Shown: positions 12,629 to 23,354 of the stretch, in pieces
How the letters are laid out: the number at the start of each line of letters is the position of its first letter
Position numbering within the stretch: position 1 is the first letter of the stretch
Assembly (NCBI RefSeq): GCF_011386835.1
Contig: NC_088809.1
Location: 25,489,067-25,553,066 of the forward strand
Direction of reading: 5' to 3'
Source: Chrysemys picta bellii
Taxonomy: Eukaryota > Chordata > Testudines > Emydidae
Length of the DNA: 64,000 nt
Program-made: the position numbers and the translations under genes
The notes under the pieces: generated by a model
What the model was told of the DNA's origin: nothing
What the model saw: the letters and a program-made list of their open reading frames with translations, nothing else
Database searches by the model: none

Positions 12629-12736
12629 AAAAGCAACAAAGAGTCCTGTGGCACCTTATAGACTAACAGATGTATTGGAGCATGAGCTTTCGTGGGTGAA
12701 TACCCACTTCATCAGACGCATGCTACCCCTCTGATA
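12629..12736 (-). mobile_element. Short Penelope-type 3' tail insertion with target duplication
   Basis: On the minus strand this 108-bp stretch gives the same sequence order as the end of the Penelope-like element at 37264-37363: a GAAGTGGG-type motif, CCACGAAAGCTCATGC, GTTAGTCTATAAGGTGCCAC and a T-rich end. It is flanked by an 11-bp direct repeat, CTTTTCTCCAG, at 12618-12628 and 12737-12747, which I take as the target-site duplication. It carries no coding sequence and must have been copied in trans. Confidence 0.8.
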
Positions 12737-13092
12737 CTTTTCTCCAGGACACTGTCATGAGAACATCACTGATGTGCCTCGCCCAGCAGAGTGAAGGCAC
12801 AATGCCATGCAATGGGAACTCTTCCTAGTTCTGAGATGAAGAACCTGCTTCTGGATGATGTGATGGCTTCTGGATGAAGTTCCAGCTTTGACTCTGGTAA
12901 TTCAGGCCAGAGCCAGCTTCAGGCACGTTTTAGCTTTAAACACGTCTGTTATTTCTGATCTGCGATTACTGAAAGGATTCCTTTGTTTGTAGGAGAACTG
13001 CTTGGCATAACGACTGTAGATGCTTCCAGGATCTTTCAGATCAATGCGGTATAACGCTGATTTAGCTGGTGTGTTCTGCCAGTCATGACCTG

Positions 13093-13821
13093 TGTTATAA
13101 CTATAAAGGGAAGGGTAACAGTGTACAATACTATAAAATCCCTCCTGGCCAGAGACACCAAAATCCTTTTCCCTGTAAAGGGTTAAGAAGCTCAGGTAAC
13201 CTAGCTAACACCTGACCCAAAGGACCAATAAGGGGACAAGATACTTTCAAATCTTGGTGTGGGGAAGGCTTTTGTTTGTGCTTTGTTTTGGGGGTTGCTC
13301 GCTCTTGGGACTAAGAGGGACCAAACATCAATCCATGCTCTCCAAATCTTTCTGAACAAGTCTCTCATATTTCAAACTTGTAAGTAACAGCCAGGCAAGG
13401 CATGTTAGGTTTATCTTTGTTTTCTCAACTTGTAAATGTACCTTTTGCTAGAGGGTTTACCTCTGTTTGCTGTAACTTCAAGCTTAAGGCTAGAGGGAGT
13501 TCCTCTGGGCTCTTTGAATCTGAGTACCCTGTAAAGTTATTTTCCATCCTGATTTTACAGAAATGATTTTTTACCTTTCTTTCTTTAATTAAAAGCCTTC
13601 TTTTTAAGAACCTGATTGATTTTTCCTTGTTTTAAGATCCAAGGGTTTGGATCGGTGTTCACCAGGAAACTGGTGGAGAAGTCTCTCAAGGCTACCCAGG
13701 GAAGGGAGTTAGTATTTGGGAGTGGTGGCAGCAAAACCAGATCTAAGCTGGTAATTAGAGGTTCACATGCAGGTCCCCATATCTGTACTCTAAAGTTCAG
13801 AGTGGGGAAGGAACCTTGACA
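13093..13821 (+). mobile_element. Solo LTR of an endogenous LTR retroelement
   Basis: A 729-bp block begins TGTTATAACTATAAAG and ends ACCTTGACA (TG...CA), with the 5-bp direct repeat ACCTG at 13088-13092 and 13822-13826. Inside are a TATA-like ACTATAAAATCCC near 13130 and a run with TTAATTAAAAGCC near 13590 as a possible polyadenylation region. No internal coding region or second LTR is present, so it is a solo LTR left by LTR-LTR recombination. The family (ERV or gypsy) is not resolved. Confidence 0.8.
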
Positions 13822-13826
13822 ACCTG

Positions 13827-16800
13827 TCTGGAAACCTTTGCATGCCGCACATTACTCACAGGGTCCTCAAATGGAAGTGCCTCCTTCCCTCCCTTCTGCT
13901 CAGAGGGAGGGCTGATTCATCAGAGCAGACCTGAGCTAGCTCTACAGTGTGTCTTGTAGCTGTGCTATTTCTCTCCTTAATATGCTACATTGTTAGCCCA
14001 GGCGCTGACTGCACCTGACTTGCTTGATCTGCTGTGACAGCCCTCAGTGAGTTTGTTCCAATACTCAGCTTAGGATTCACATTTTGGGGAAAGCCCTAAG
14101 AATACCCTGTACTTCTGCATCTCAAACAGCCGTCTAGGTTGCTGGACACAGAGTCAGCTTGATTCTCTTGGTGTCTTGGTTTTGCTGGAGTTGGAGGGGG
14201 CTATGACTTTTGGACCTTCAATCTAACACACAAGACAATAATTTATAAATACAAGAAACAGGAAAATATGGAGAGATCAAAACCCCCCATCACCAAGAAT
14301 CCCTGACCTGGATACAGGTTGAGTCAGCACTTATCCATGCAAGGCAGCCTGAAGCTAGTCGCAATCTTCTGGGGACAGTATCCTCAGGTTAGAAAGACAC
14401 AAATCTCTCCTATGCTCCCAGGCCTGTGCGTCACACATCACCCAGTCTGTCTGTTAGTGGGGGCACCAGGGAGATTTGGGCCCTGCATTTAGGTTGGGTA
14501 TAATCCATGTTTTACCAAGCCTGTGAGCAATACAAATCTTTCCATGGTGTATTTGTAATTCAAATGCAAATAGCTTTTGGTTCAGATGTCAACATCCCCT
14601 CAATGTTTGCAACCCAAACATACAGCCAGTGTTAGTGCAGCAGAACTGGAAAGGGGAGATCTCCCACCTGGGGAGCTCCACTGGTGGTAGAGCGAATCAG
14701 GGCTCAGGTGTTTGTACGCTCTTAGCATCTGTGCAGGGCTAACACAGTGTTAAAAATGCGGGTGGCTTGTCTACACTTGTGCTGCCACTGGTGCAACAGT
14801 GTGAGGGTTCCTCAAACCTGCCAGTGGAGCTGGGAACGTACAGGCAAGCCAGAGTGATGTCTCAGTGAGAGTGAGGGTCTTAGGCATGACTGCCCTCTGC
14901 TCTGCAGTTCCAGAGCTCCCCAAAGAGCCCTCGGTGGACTCCCGGTGGCTAATGGGCTTGTTTAAATGTATTGTATAGTGGTGGAGGAGACAGAGTTTTA
15001 CCCCAGCAGCAGAGAACCCCCTCCCTGCTGCCAGAAGGCCTGCTGCGAGTGCCCAGTGGTTAAGGGAGCCTTCCTCCCTTCGTTTGCAGTGTCTGTTCTC
15101 CACGCCAGACACAGCCTCGGGTCACTGAATACCTCTTCAGACCTCCCCGGCAGCACAGGGCATTGACCACTCAAGGCTTCGTTTTCAGCATACTGCCCCT
15201 TTATTGCCTGCAGCTGCCATTTTGTGAGGCAGAATTAATGCAGAGTGTTACTGGGATGTCAGGGGGTGAGTGGCCCAGTCAGAGGCATTGGGTCCAGCCC
15301 CATCTGTGACTCAGTCAGCTCTCCTCCCAAGGTGTGGAAAATCAGTCACCACATGACAGGAGTGTCCCGGCTAACTCAGTGCAGGCCTGGGGATAAAAGA
15401 GAAGCCTCCCATGAAGCAAAGGGGAGACGGCAGAGAGCCTGTAAAGGAGAATGCCAGCCAGCACCCCCAGGAAAAACGCTTGCAGGGCTCTTCAGCTTAG
15501 AGATTTGTGATGGAGGGGCCAAGGAGTCTGCACTCTGCAAAGACTTAATAAGACCCCTCCAGGGGGAGGTTACTTTAAGTATTCTGCCCTGGGAGCAAGT
15601 TATTGCAAGAACCACCAGGGTGTGTGTGTGTGTGTGTGCGCGCCTGCAGAGCCATGCCATGCCACAAGGGGGCGTTCTGGGACAGCCCCCTGCTACATGG
15701 GTACACATGCACCGGGCATGCTCTTGCTCGCAGCTAGAGCGTTGTTCCCTCTTACTCTTTTCCTTTTATCCAAATGCTGGTCATTCAGGTCCAAGAGGGC
15801 AGGGCTACAAACTCCTCCTCGGTGTAAGCCATTGTGAAGTGCTGATGAAACACAGAAGTCGAGGCCTTTATCCAGCCCTCTTTTCCCGTTCTCAGGGAGC
15901 AGAAATCAAATTAGATTTCAAATGTCATTGCTCCTACCCGGCAAAGCTGAAGAGGAAATAAGAGCATGTCATCCCCTGTCACAAGTAGCACGTAACGCTC
16001 AGACTTCACAACGCATTAACTTAAGGAAAGCTCCTAACCAAGGCCAACTTAGATTCTCCCTGTGCAATTTCAATAGAACCCAGCTGAGGCAGGAGAATGA
16101 CTCTGGAGGAATTTGTCTGGCTGTCATGAATTCCATGTATCTAAAAAATCTCCATGACATCTGGTGTCTTGGCGATTTTGGGGGCAGAGTGAGTGAGTGG
16201 GTGGATTGGTGTGGGGAGAAAGAGCAGGTGAAGTTGTTTAAACTGTGTCTAATGCGAATGGCCCAGAAAACTGCTCTGGAAGTGATTAGAGAGTGGCGGA
16301 TCAGTCTCCACGCTGCAGGGGCTAAAGGATCAGATTGAAGGAGTCTGAAATGACCAAGCACTAGACTAGACTATCACAATAGACAGGACATAGGAGGGCA
16401 ACAAAAAAAAGGTGTCCACTAAAGTCATTAAGTCAGTGTTTGTGGGACATAAAAATACCAGGAGGACTATAGAAGGAGGCAGAAGTCCAGTGGTTCTGAT
16501 GTGCTCCTCTTTAGAAGCGTGTTTCTACAAAGATAGTTTGATCCTTATAAAACACTCCTTACTGAAAACAGTACCACACTATGAGCCATAATCTCCCAGC
16601 TTACAATGGGAATGTTGCAGAGCTTGGGACAGTTACTCTTTCATAATTAGGGTAGTCTGTGATTTTCAGGTATTTGCCAGGATTTTCCTGGCTTGTGATG
16701 TCACCACCAACACCCGGCCCTGCGCTTCCCTGCCATTTACCACGACAGATCTAAATTGCCAGATGGGAAAATCTGCCCATGGAACTGAAGTCCTCCATCC

Positions 16801-17089
16801 TCATTGTGGCTGAGAGCTATTTCTGTATCTGTCCACCAACCATCTTTCCTGAGAAGAGTGAGGGGCGGTGTGAGAAACAGGCTGGCGCTGACAGAAAAGG
16901 CATCTGTCACAGAAATCAAAAGCAGAGAGGAGAAGCTTTAACTAACTGTCCCAGTTTCCAGTGCAGGAAGAAGCTGCAGTCACTATCAAACTCACTCGCT
17001 TTGCTGGAAGGAAACTCAACCAGTGTTTTTGGAAAGGCCGAGAAGTAATTCCCCTGATGTTCTAAAACATGAGCTATTTACAAACTCAC
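13827..17089. other. Unassigned sequence with a short TG microsatellite
   Basis: No gene or mobile element recognised. A (TG)n run sits at 15620-15640. The 238-codon ORF at 15245-15961 shows no domain and no splice or codon evidence of being real. Confidence 0.4.
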
Positions 17090-17129
17090 CCTCCGCGCTT
17101 CCTGCGCTTCTTATCTGGGGATCTGGCAG
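17090..17129 (-). other. Candidate 40-bp exon with splice-site borders
   Basis: On the minus strand this segment is preceded by a pyrimidine-rich ATTTTTCAG and followed by GTGAGTTTG, good acceptor and donor signals. It is CpG-rich (GCGCAGGAAGCGCGGAGG) in a CpG-poor setting. In one frame it reads ARSPDKKRRKRG, a basic nuclear-signal-like peptide; another frame has a stop. It does not match any STX1A exon I know. It could be an exon of an unidentified minus-strand gene or a coincidence. Confidence 0.25.
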
Positions 17130-17533
17130 CTGAAAAATGAAAGTTCAGGAATTGACTCAGCTTTCTGCTCCCTCCACATCCCAGCAGAAAGGGTCAGGTT
17201 TAAAGGAGCCTTTTCAAGACCCTCCATACGAGCGGCACATGCTGTAGCCCCTGACCATTTACAGCCCAGAGGAAACTGGAGCCTACCCTTCAGCCCAGCT
17301 GTTCCAAGCAGTGCTTCTCACATTGAAACTGAATGGGACTGGTGCTTTGTTAAGTTTTTGTTCCTGGAGGGTTTCCGAGTAGAGGAGCAGGCCCACTGAC
17401 AGCAATATCGGGCCTCAGAGCCAGGGCCATCCCTAACAGGGTGCGGGGCCCAGGGCGGAAGTGATGAATCCATCATTTCCAGGACCGACCCATCACTTCC
17501 GGGACCGACTACGCTGGCCAGCCCGCAGGGCCC
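17130..17533. other. Unassigned sequence upstream of the LTR element
   Basis: No gene or repeat recognised, apart from a short imperfect duplication (CATCACTTCCGGGACCGACT) near 17470-17510. Confidence 0.35.
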
Positions 17534-18209
17534 TGTAGCGGGGCAGTCACCTGCTCCAGCCCTGAAAGGGTTAAAAGCCAGCCCTTGGAGAGCCAATAAG
17601 AATAGGCTGATTTGGAAGGCAGCCACAGCTGGGGCCATGCCCAAGTAGGAGACAGCTGGCCCTATAGAAGGGTTGTGAGCCAGGAGCTGGGGCAGTCTCT
17701 CTCTAGCTCTTGGGAGAGAAGGACCTTGCTGCCTGGTAGCTCAGGGTACAGGGAACAGAGCAGGACTGGGGAAAGGCAAGAGGAGCTGGGGAGCTCCAGC
17801 TTGGTAAATCCCCAGGCTGCAGGCCTTGTGCAAGGCCTAAAACAGGTACTGGCTTGCAGGGGTGCAGCCCGGGGCTAGGCAGAGGCAGCTGGTCCAACCT
17901 CCTTGCCAATGATGAGTGGCCATGACAGACTACAGTCTGCCCCAGTGAGCGGGGCTAGATGATGACTGGCAGTAACCACTGAGGCAAGGTGGGTTTAGAG
18001 GGTGGGGGTTCCACTGGGAGGGGAGACCTAGAGCGGGGTTACTGCTGGGAGCAGAACCCTGAGGTAAAGGGGCATCGGGATCTGGGAAGGACACGGGGTC
18101 CTGAGGCAGGTGAGCCACCGGCCTGAAGAGGGCGCTCCGGCCTGGAATTGAGCTAATTCCCAGGACAACCAGCAGGAGGCATCGCACGGATGAGTCTTGC
18201 TTCGCTACA
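17534..18209 (+). mobile_element. 5' LTR of a compact gag-only LTR retroelement
   Basis: The LTR starts TGTAGCGGGGCAGTCACC and ends TTCGCTACA, so its ends are a perfect 7-bp inverted repeat (TGTAGCG / CGCTACA) with the usual TG...CA. Length 676 bp. It contains CCAATAAGAATAGG, a TATA-like CCCTATAGAAGGG near 17660 and a GC-rich R/U5-like part. The first 390 bp or so align with 19387-19791, the partial 3' LTR. A primer-binding-site candidate follows 2 bp downstream. No 5-bp target duplication could be checked because the 3' LTR is incomplete. Confidence 0.85.
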
Positions 18210-18211
18210 GG

Positions 18212-18229
18212 TGGTGGAGAATGCGGGCA
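18212..18229 (+). promoter_or_regulatory. Candidate primer binding site
   Basis: TGGTGGAGAATGCGGGCA begins with the TGG expected to pair with a tRNA CCA end and lies 2 bp after the CGCTACA end of the 5' LTR, the expected place for minus-strand priming. I could not assign it to a particular tRNA from memory. Confidence 0.55.
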
Positions 18230-18297
18230 TTTGCGGTCCACCCCAATACAAAGGGCAGGGCGAGGACTGGGACTATTGCCTGGAAAAGGAGGGGACA

Positions 18298-18945
18298 ATG
18301 GACCCAGCATATACAGAGATTTTCTTTGCTGAAGGCTCTTGTGCCATCCCTGGCTGGTCTCTGGTGCCAGGGTCCCCACAGAAGGGGACTGATGGAACAC
18401 AGGAGAGGCATGAGACCTTGCTCCATGTGGCCTGGGAGAACCAGGAGAGACAGTGTGCCTTGCAGGCACAACTGGGGCAGCTGGCAGAGGAGCAGCGGGC
18501 CCTGGTGAAACTCCTGTGGAGGGAGTTCCAAAAAGACCTCCAAGACTGGTGGGAGAAGCCCAGTGCTGGGGCCAGGAGGCCCAGGGCACAGTGCAGGGCT
18601 TGTTACACCTGTGGGAAGTGTGGACATGTAAGGGTGAATTGTCCCTACTGGGATGGGGGCAGGGAACCTCACCCAGAACTGGGGAAGGGACAAGCCCCTA
18701 TGAGAGGCCACCTGGCGAGGGAAATCAGGAGGCGAAGAAGGTGTTGGGCCTGTGGGCGGCGGGGACACCTATGGAGGGAGTGCCCTGCCTCAAGGAGCAC
18801 GGCCCAGGGCAGCCCAGGGAGGGCTGTCCCTGAGAAGGACCAACAGAGGAAGCTGGGGCCCCAGGCAGCAAAGGAGCAGCGAGCCTGCTTTGGCTGCCAT
18901 GAACAGGGCCACATAAAGAGGAACTGTCCCCTCAGAGGAAGGTGA
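18298..18945 (+). CDS. Gag-like protein with three CCHC zinc knuckles
   Basis: The open frame runs from within the LTR, but the first sensible start is the ATG at 18298 (MDPAYTEIFF), giving about 215 residues. The N-terminal half has a heptad-like stretch (QAQLGQLAEEQRALVKLLW) suggesting a coiled coil. The C-terminal half has three retroviral-type CX2CX4HX4C knuckles at roughly residues 102-115 (CYTCGKCGHVRVNC), 149-162 (CWACGRRGHLWREC) and 197-210 (CFGCHEQGHIKRNC), separated by arginine-rich linkers. Such knuckles bind genomic RNA in Gag nucleocapsids. The frame is fully open, unlike most elements in the window. There is no protease, RT or integrase downstream, so it would need trans-acting enzymes. 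The capsid fold cannot be judged by eye. Confidence 0.75.
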   Translation: MDPAYTEIFFAEGSCAIPGWSLVPGSPQKGTDGTQERHETLLHVAWENQERQCALQAQLGQLAEEQRALVKLLWREFQKDLQDWWEKPSAGARRPRAQCRACYTCGKCGHVRVNCPYWDGGREPHPELGKGQAPMRGHLAREIRRRRRCWACGRRGHLWRECPASRSTAQGSPGRAVPEKDQQRKLGPQAAKEQRACFGCHEQGHIKRNCPLRGR

Positions 18946-18951
18946 ACTCAG

Positions 18952-19371
18952 GTGGAGGGGCCTGAGGACCCAAACAGGTCAAGGACTGGCCGGGTAAATG
19001 CTGCAGAGATGGCAGTAGACCTGCCCAAGAGCCATCCTCAGGGGATGGCAGACAAAGAGACTGGGACAGGATGGGCCCAGCAAGAGGCTGGGACCCAGGC
19101 TGTTGTAGAGCAGGTAGCAGTAGGAATCCAGACCCTGAAGGAAGAGGGCTCGGGGGACTCTGGCCTGTGTGTGTGGCTGGAGGCTGCAGAGGAGGCCCGC
19201 CGTGAGGCCGAAGCAAATGCCATGGACCTCGCTAAAGAGTATGTGGCCGTCGTAGACGATGAGATCCACTTGCGTAAGCAGCTGGAAGAGTCGGAAAAGA
19301 AACGAGCGGCTCTGGAGGCGCATGGGCGAATGGTCCAGGCCAGGAGACCCGCCTACCCCCAGGGGTGGTGA
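18952..19371 (+). CDS. Second ORF of the gag-only element, coiled-coil-like
   Basis: An open frame of 139 codons starts 6 bp after the Gag stop and ends just before the polypurine tract. Its C-terminal half (AAEEARREAEANAMDLAKEY, then LRKQLEESEKKRAALEAHG) is rich in A, E, K, R and L with heptad spacing, predicting a long helix or coiled coil. No enzyme motif is visible. It could be a genuine accessory protein, or a continuation of Gag read by frameshift or stop bypass. I do not recognise the family. Confidence 0.45.
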   Translation: MEGPEDPNRSRTGRVNAAEMAVDLPKSHPQGMADKETGTGWAQQEAGTQAVVEQVAVGIQTLKEEGSGDSGLCVWLEAAEEARREAEANAMDLAKEYVAVVDDEIHLRKQLEESEKKRAALEAHGRMVQARRPAYPQGW

Positions 19372-19373
19372 TC

Positions 19374-19386
19374 TTGGGGGCAGGGG
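19374..19386 (+). promoter_or_regulatory. Polypurine tract
   Basis: TTGGGGGCAGGGG lies directly before the TGTAGG start of the 3' LTR, where plus-strand DNA synthesis is primed in LTR retroelements. Confidence 0.6.
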
Positions 19387-19791
19387 TGTAGGAGGGCAGT
19401 CACCCCACTCTGGCCCTGAAAGGGTTAAAAGCCAGACTTTAGAGAGGGCTGGGCCTGAGAGCCAATAAGAATAGGCTGATTGGGAAGGCAGCCACAGCTG
19501 GGGCCATGCCCAGGTAGGAAACAGCTGGCCCTATAGAAGGGTTGTGAGCCAGGAGCTGGGGCAGTCTCTCTCTAGCTCTTGGGAGAGAAGGACCTGGCTG
19601 TGCCTGGGAGCACAGGGTACAGGGAACAGAGCAGGACTGGGGAAAGGCAAGAGGAGCTGGGGAGCTCCAGCTTGGTAAATCCCCAGGCTGCAGGCCTTGT
19701 GCAAGGCCTAAAACAGGTACTGGGCTTGCAGAGGTGCAGCCCGGGGCTAGGCAGAGGCAGCTAGTCCAACCCCCTTGCCAATGATGAGTGG
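19387..19791 (+). mobile_element. Partial 3' LTR of the gag-only element
   Basis: TGTAGGAGGGCAGTCACC onward aligns with the 5' LTR (17534-17922): shared AAAGGGTTAAAAGCCAG, CCAATAAGAATAGGCTGATT, CTATAGAAGGGTTGTGAGCC and AATGATGAGTGGC. Similarity stops at about 19791; the last 280 bp or so of the 676-bp LTR are missing and unrelated sequence follows. There is an extra TTTAGAGAGGGCTGGGCC segment relative to the 5' copy. The two LTRs differ at many sites, so the insertion is not very recent. Confidence 0.8.
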
Positions 19792-21199
19792 CTGCTAGTT
19801 CCTGGCTACAGAGGCTTGGCAGAATTCAAATTGTATTGTTCTCGATTCGATTCCAGTTTATCTTCAGACTTTTCTTAGATTTTTTGCTATTTAAATGTTC
19901 ACCGTTGTGGGATATTATGGAGGGGTCAGACGCGAATTATTTAGTGACAGTAACGTTGAGGGGAAAGTAACAGCTTTGTGAGTGCTGCACAGTTACCTGC
20001 AGCTCTAGCTGCGCTAATGCCCGAGTCGGCTGGTTTAGCAGAACTGTCAAGCCGTGGTTTCTGCAGCATTCATTGCATCACACTTTAAACACACTGAGGG
20101 GGGATGCTAGTAAATTCTCAAGCAGCATTTCTCTTGCGTTGTCTATCTGCACATTTTCATTTTTATTGCTGAAACTATTTCTTGGTGGCTTTGTGTGTGA
20201 GTGGAGAAATCGTCGTTTACTGACATTTCCCAATAAAAATCGAATCCCTCCAAGCGTAAAGAGAGAAGAGATGTGAGGAACAGTACAGGAAGTTTTGGTG
20301 AGGATGCCAGCCCGATAATGACATTGGCTAGACACAGCTGAGAAGCCTCAGCAAGACCCAACAACTTGGCTTTCTAAAAACAGGGCACTAATTAAACAAT
20401 AACCCTGCCCCTGTGCTGAAAAGGGCTCCCTCCTTTCCAATTTAGCAGCTATTAATTGAAACCTTTGCACACCTCTCTCAAACACTCTTGACTGCCAACA
20501 TGGAAGCAATTACAGGGTATGCCAGGCAGCACACCCCCACACTTGAAAAGGAGAGTAACACTGGGGCAGCTTTTCCAGCTAGCATCACAAAATAAAGGCA
20601 CATCCCAGTGTTCGCTGAGGAGACGGCAACCCATGTGCAGGAAAAGTGCTGCCAAAGGGGTGGAGGAGAGTCGAGGGGCTGAGCCAGGAAACAGCTTTAT
20701 TCCCCCTCCATGTGCTTCACCATCTCCCTGGCCACACTCAAGTGACATTTCCTTATTTCCCGTAATTCCAGCTGCTAGGGGCTGCCACACAGGGACTCCC
20801 CAGACTGGGTCTGCTGACTGGACAGTAAACTCCTGTGTGGCAGGGAAGGAAAGAGTGTGGTGATCGCACAGCTGAACACGGGGTCCCCCCCCAACAGGCC
20901 TAGATTTCACAGGCTCTTTTATCCCTTAACAAGACTCTATTAATTGCTTCTGAGGGGCGGTGCCTTGGGCTTCCTCCAGCTTGCTCCATCTGAAAGCAAT
21001 CGGCAGCTCTCCTTCATTGACAAAACACAGAAAACAACCCAAACGCTCTGTATCCAAACCCAGGGGAGAAGAGTGCCTGGTCCGGTGGGGTGGGGCGGGC
21101 TGGGGTTGGCAATTGGACAAGAGACTCTCTTCTCTAGGTCTCCATGCCAAATCCAACATAAGTGATCAGTGGGTGAGCATCGGAGAATACGGATGCCAC
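19792..21199. other. Unassigned sequence
   Basis: No gene, RNA or repeat family recognised on either strand; the ORFs are short and overlapping. Confidence 0.4.
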
Positions 21200-23075
21200 T
21201 ACATAAAGCTGGGGTGCAGCGGAGGGGACATAGGGAGAAGTATAAAAATATTGCTCAGGCATGCAGGAGTGAAATCAGGAAGGCCAAATCACACTTGGAG
21301 TTGCAGCTAGCAAGGGATGTTAAGAGTAACAAGAAGGGCTTCTTCAGTTATGTTAAAAACAAGAAGAAGGACAAGGAAAGTGTCGGCCCCTTACTGAATA
21401 AGGGACGCAACCTAGTGACAGAAGATGTGGAAAAAGCTAACATACTCAATGCTATTTTTGCCTCTGTCTTCAGACTGCTGCACTGGGCAGCACAGTATGG
21501 GGAGGAGGTGACCAGCCCTCTGTGGAGAAAGCTAGATGAACACAAGTCCATGGGGCCGGATGCGCTGCATCCGAGGGTGCTAAAGGAGTTGGCAGATGTG
21601 ATTGCAGAGCCATTGGCCATTATCTTTGAAAACTCATGGCAATCGGGGGAGGTCCTGGATGACTGGAAAAAGGCTAATGTAGTGCCCATCTTTAAAAAAG
21701 GGAAGGAGGAGGATCTGGGGAACTACAGGTCAGTCAGCCTCACCTCAGTCCCTGGAAAAATCATGGAGCAGGTCCTCAAGGAATCAATTTTGAAGCACTT
21801 CGAGAATAGGAAAGTGATCAGGAACAGTCAGCATGGATTCACCAAGGGCAAGTCACGCCTGACTAACCTAATTGCCTTCTATGATGAGATAACTGGATCT
21901 GTGGATGAGAGGAAAGCAGTGGATGTGTTATTCCTTGACTTTAGCAAAACTTTTGATATGGTCTCCCACAGTATTCTTGCCGGCCAGTTAAAGAAGTATG
22001 GGTTGGATGAATGGACTATAAGGTGGCTAGAAAGCTGGCTAGATCGTCAGGCTCAACGGGTAGTGATCAATGGCTCCATGTCTAGTTAGCAGCCGGTATC
22101 AAGCGGAGTACCCCAAGGGTCAGTCCTGGGGCCGGTTTTGTTCAATATCTTCATTAATGATCTGGAGGATGGCGTGGACCTCAGCAAGTTTGCAGATGAC
22201 ACTAAACTGGGAGGAGTGGTAGATATGCTGGAGAGTAGGGATAGGATACAGAGGGACCTAGACGAATTAGAGAATTGGGCCAAAAGAAATCTGATGAGGT
22301 TCAACAAGGACAAGTGCAGAGTCCTGCACTTAGGATGGAAAAATCCCATGAACTGCTACAGACTAGGGACAGAGTGTCTAGTCAGCAGTTCTGCAGAAAA
22401 GGACCTGGGGGTTACAGTGGATGAGAAGCTGGATATGAGTCAGCAATGTGCCCTTGTTGCCAAGAAGGCTAACGGCATTTTGGGCTGTATAAGTAGGGGC
22501 ATTGCCAGCATATCGAGGGACGTGATCATTCCCCTCTATTCGGCATTGGTGAGGCCTCATCTGGAGTACTGCATCCAGTTTTGGGCCATGCACTACAAGA
22601 AGGGTGTGGAAAAATTGGAAAGAGTCCAGCGGAGGGCAACAAAAATGATTAGGGGGCTGGAGCACATGACTTATGGGGAGAGGCTGAGGGAACTGGGATT
22701 ATGTAGTCTGCAGAAGAGAAGAACGAGGGGGGATTTGATAGCTGCTTTCACCTACCTGAAAGAGGGTTCCAAAGAGGATGGATCTAGACTGTTCTCAGTG
22801 GTACCAGATGACTGAACAAGGAGTAATGGTCTCAAGTTGCAGTGGGGGAGGTTTAGGTTGGATATTAGGAAAAGCTTTTTCACTAGGAGGGTGGTGAAGC
22901 ACTGGAATGGGTTACCTAGGGAGGTGGTGGAATCATTTTCTTTAGAGGTTTTTAAGATCAGGCTTGACAGAGCCCTGGCTGGAATGATTTAGTTGGGGAC
23001 TGATCTTGCTTTGAGCAGGGGATTGGACTAGATGACCTCCTGAGGTCCCTTCCAACCCTGATATTCTATGACCTG
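21200..23075 (+). pseudogene. CR1 LINE ORF2 (reverse transcriptase), 5'-truncated, two premature stops
   Basis: The frame from about 21238 reads as CR1 ORF2 from just after the endonuclease: EIRKAKSHLELQLARDVKSN, DWKKANVVPIFKKGKEEDLG, the RT block VLFLDFSKTFDMVSHSIL, a TAG stop at 22087-22089, then [20 protein letters not shown] and the catalytic FADDTKLGG at about 22191. The tail domain follows ([36 protein letters not shown]), with a second stop (TGA) at 22813-22815. The 3' tail ends with TGATATTCTATGA at about 23071. CR1 moves by target-primed reverse transcription; this copy lacks the endonuclease and is dead. Confidence 0.95.
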
Positions 23076-23170
23076 CACCTGAGAGCAAGGTAACATTGAC
23101 AAGAAATGAAAATGTGGGTACACCAGAGTTGGAGGCCCCTGGGAAAGGAGTCTGGGCTCTCAGTCCATAG

Positions 23171-23354
23171 AGTCATAGAATACCAGGATTGGAAAGGACC
23201 TCAGGAGGTCATCTAGTCCAATCCCTTGCTCAAAACAGAACCAATCCCCAGACAGATTTTTATTCCAGTTCCCTAAATGGCCCCCTCAAGGATTGAATTT
23301 ACAACCCTGGGATTAGCAGGTCAATGCTCAAACCACTGAGCTATCCCTCCCCCC
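23171..23354 (-). mobile_element. tRNA-headed SINE with CR1-like tail (turtle PolIII/SINE type)
   Basis: On the minus strand it starts GGGAGGGATAGCTCAGTGG, a tRNA-like head with box A (TAGCTCAGTGG) and a box-B region (GTTGTAAATTCAATCC), and ends with a CR1-type tail (GATGACCTCCTGAGGTCC, TATTCTATGACT). The tail match suggests mobilisation by CR1 RT. It matches the copy at 50571-50755 and the head at 60844-60964. The head is a SINE promoter, not a functional tRNA gene. Confidence 0.9.

Noticed and set aside
15245..15961. 238-codon plus-strand ORF
   Set aside because: No recognisable domain, it crosses a TG microsatellite, and an opposing ORF overlaps it. Looks like chance.
17930..18768. Minus-strand ORFs of 219 and 187 codons over the LTR and Gag region
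   Set aside because: Antisense shadows of the GC-rich LTR and the zinc-knuckle Gag; their Pro/Ser-rich text has no domain.
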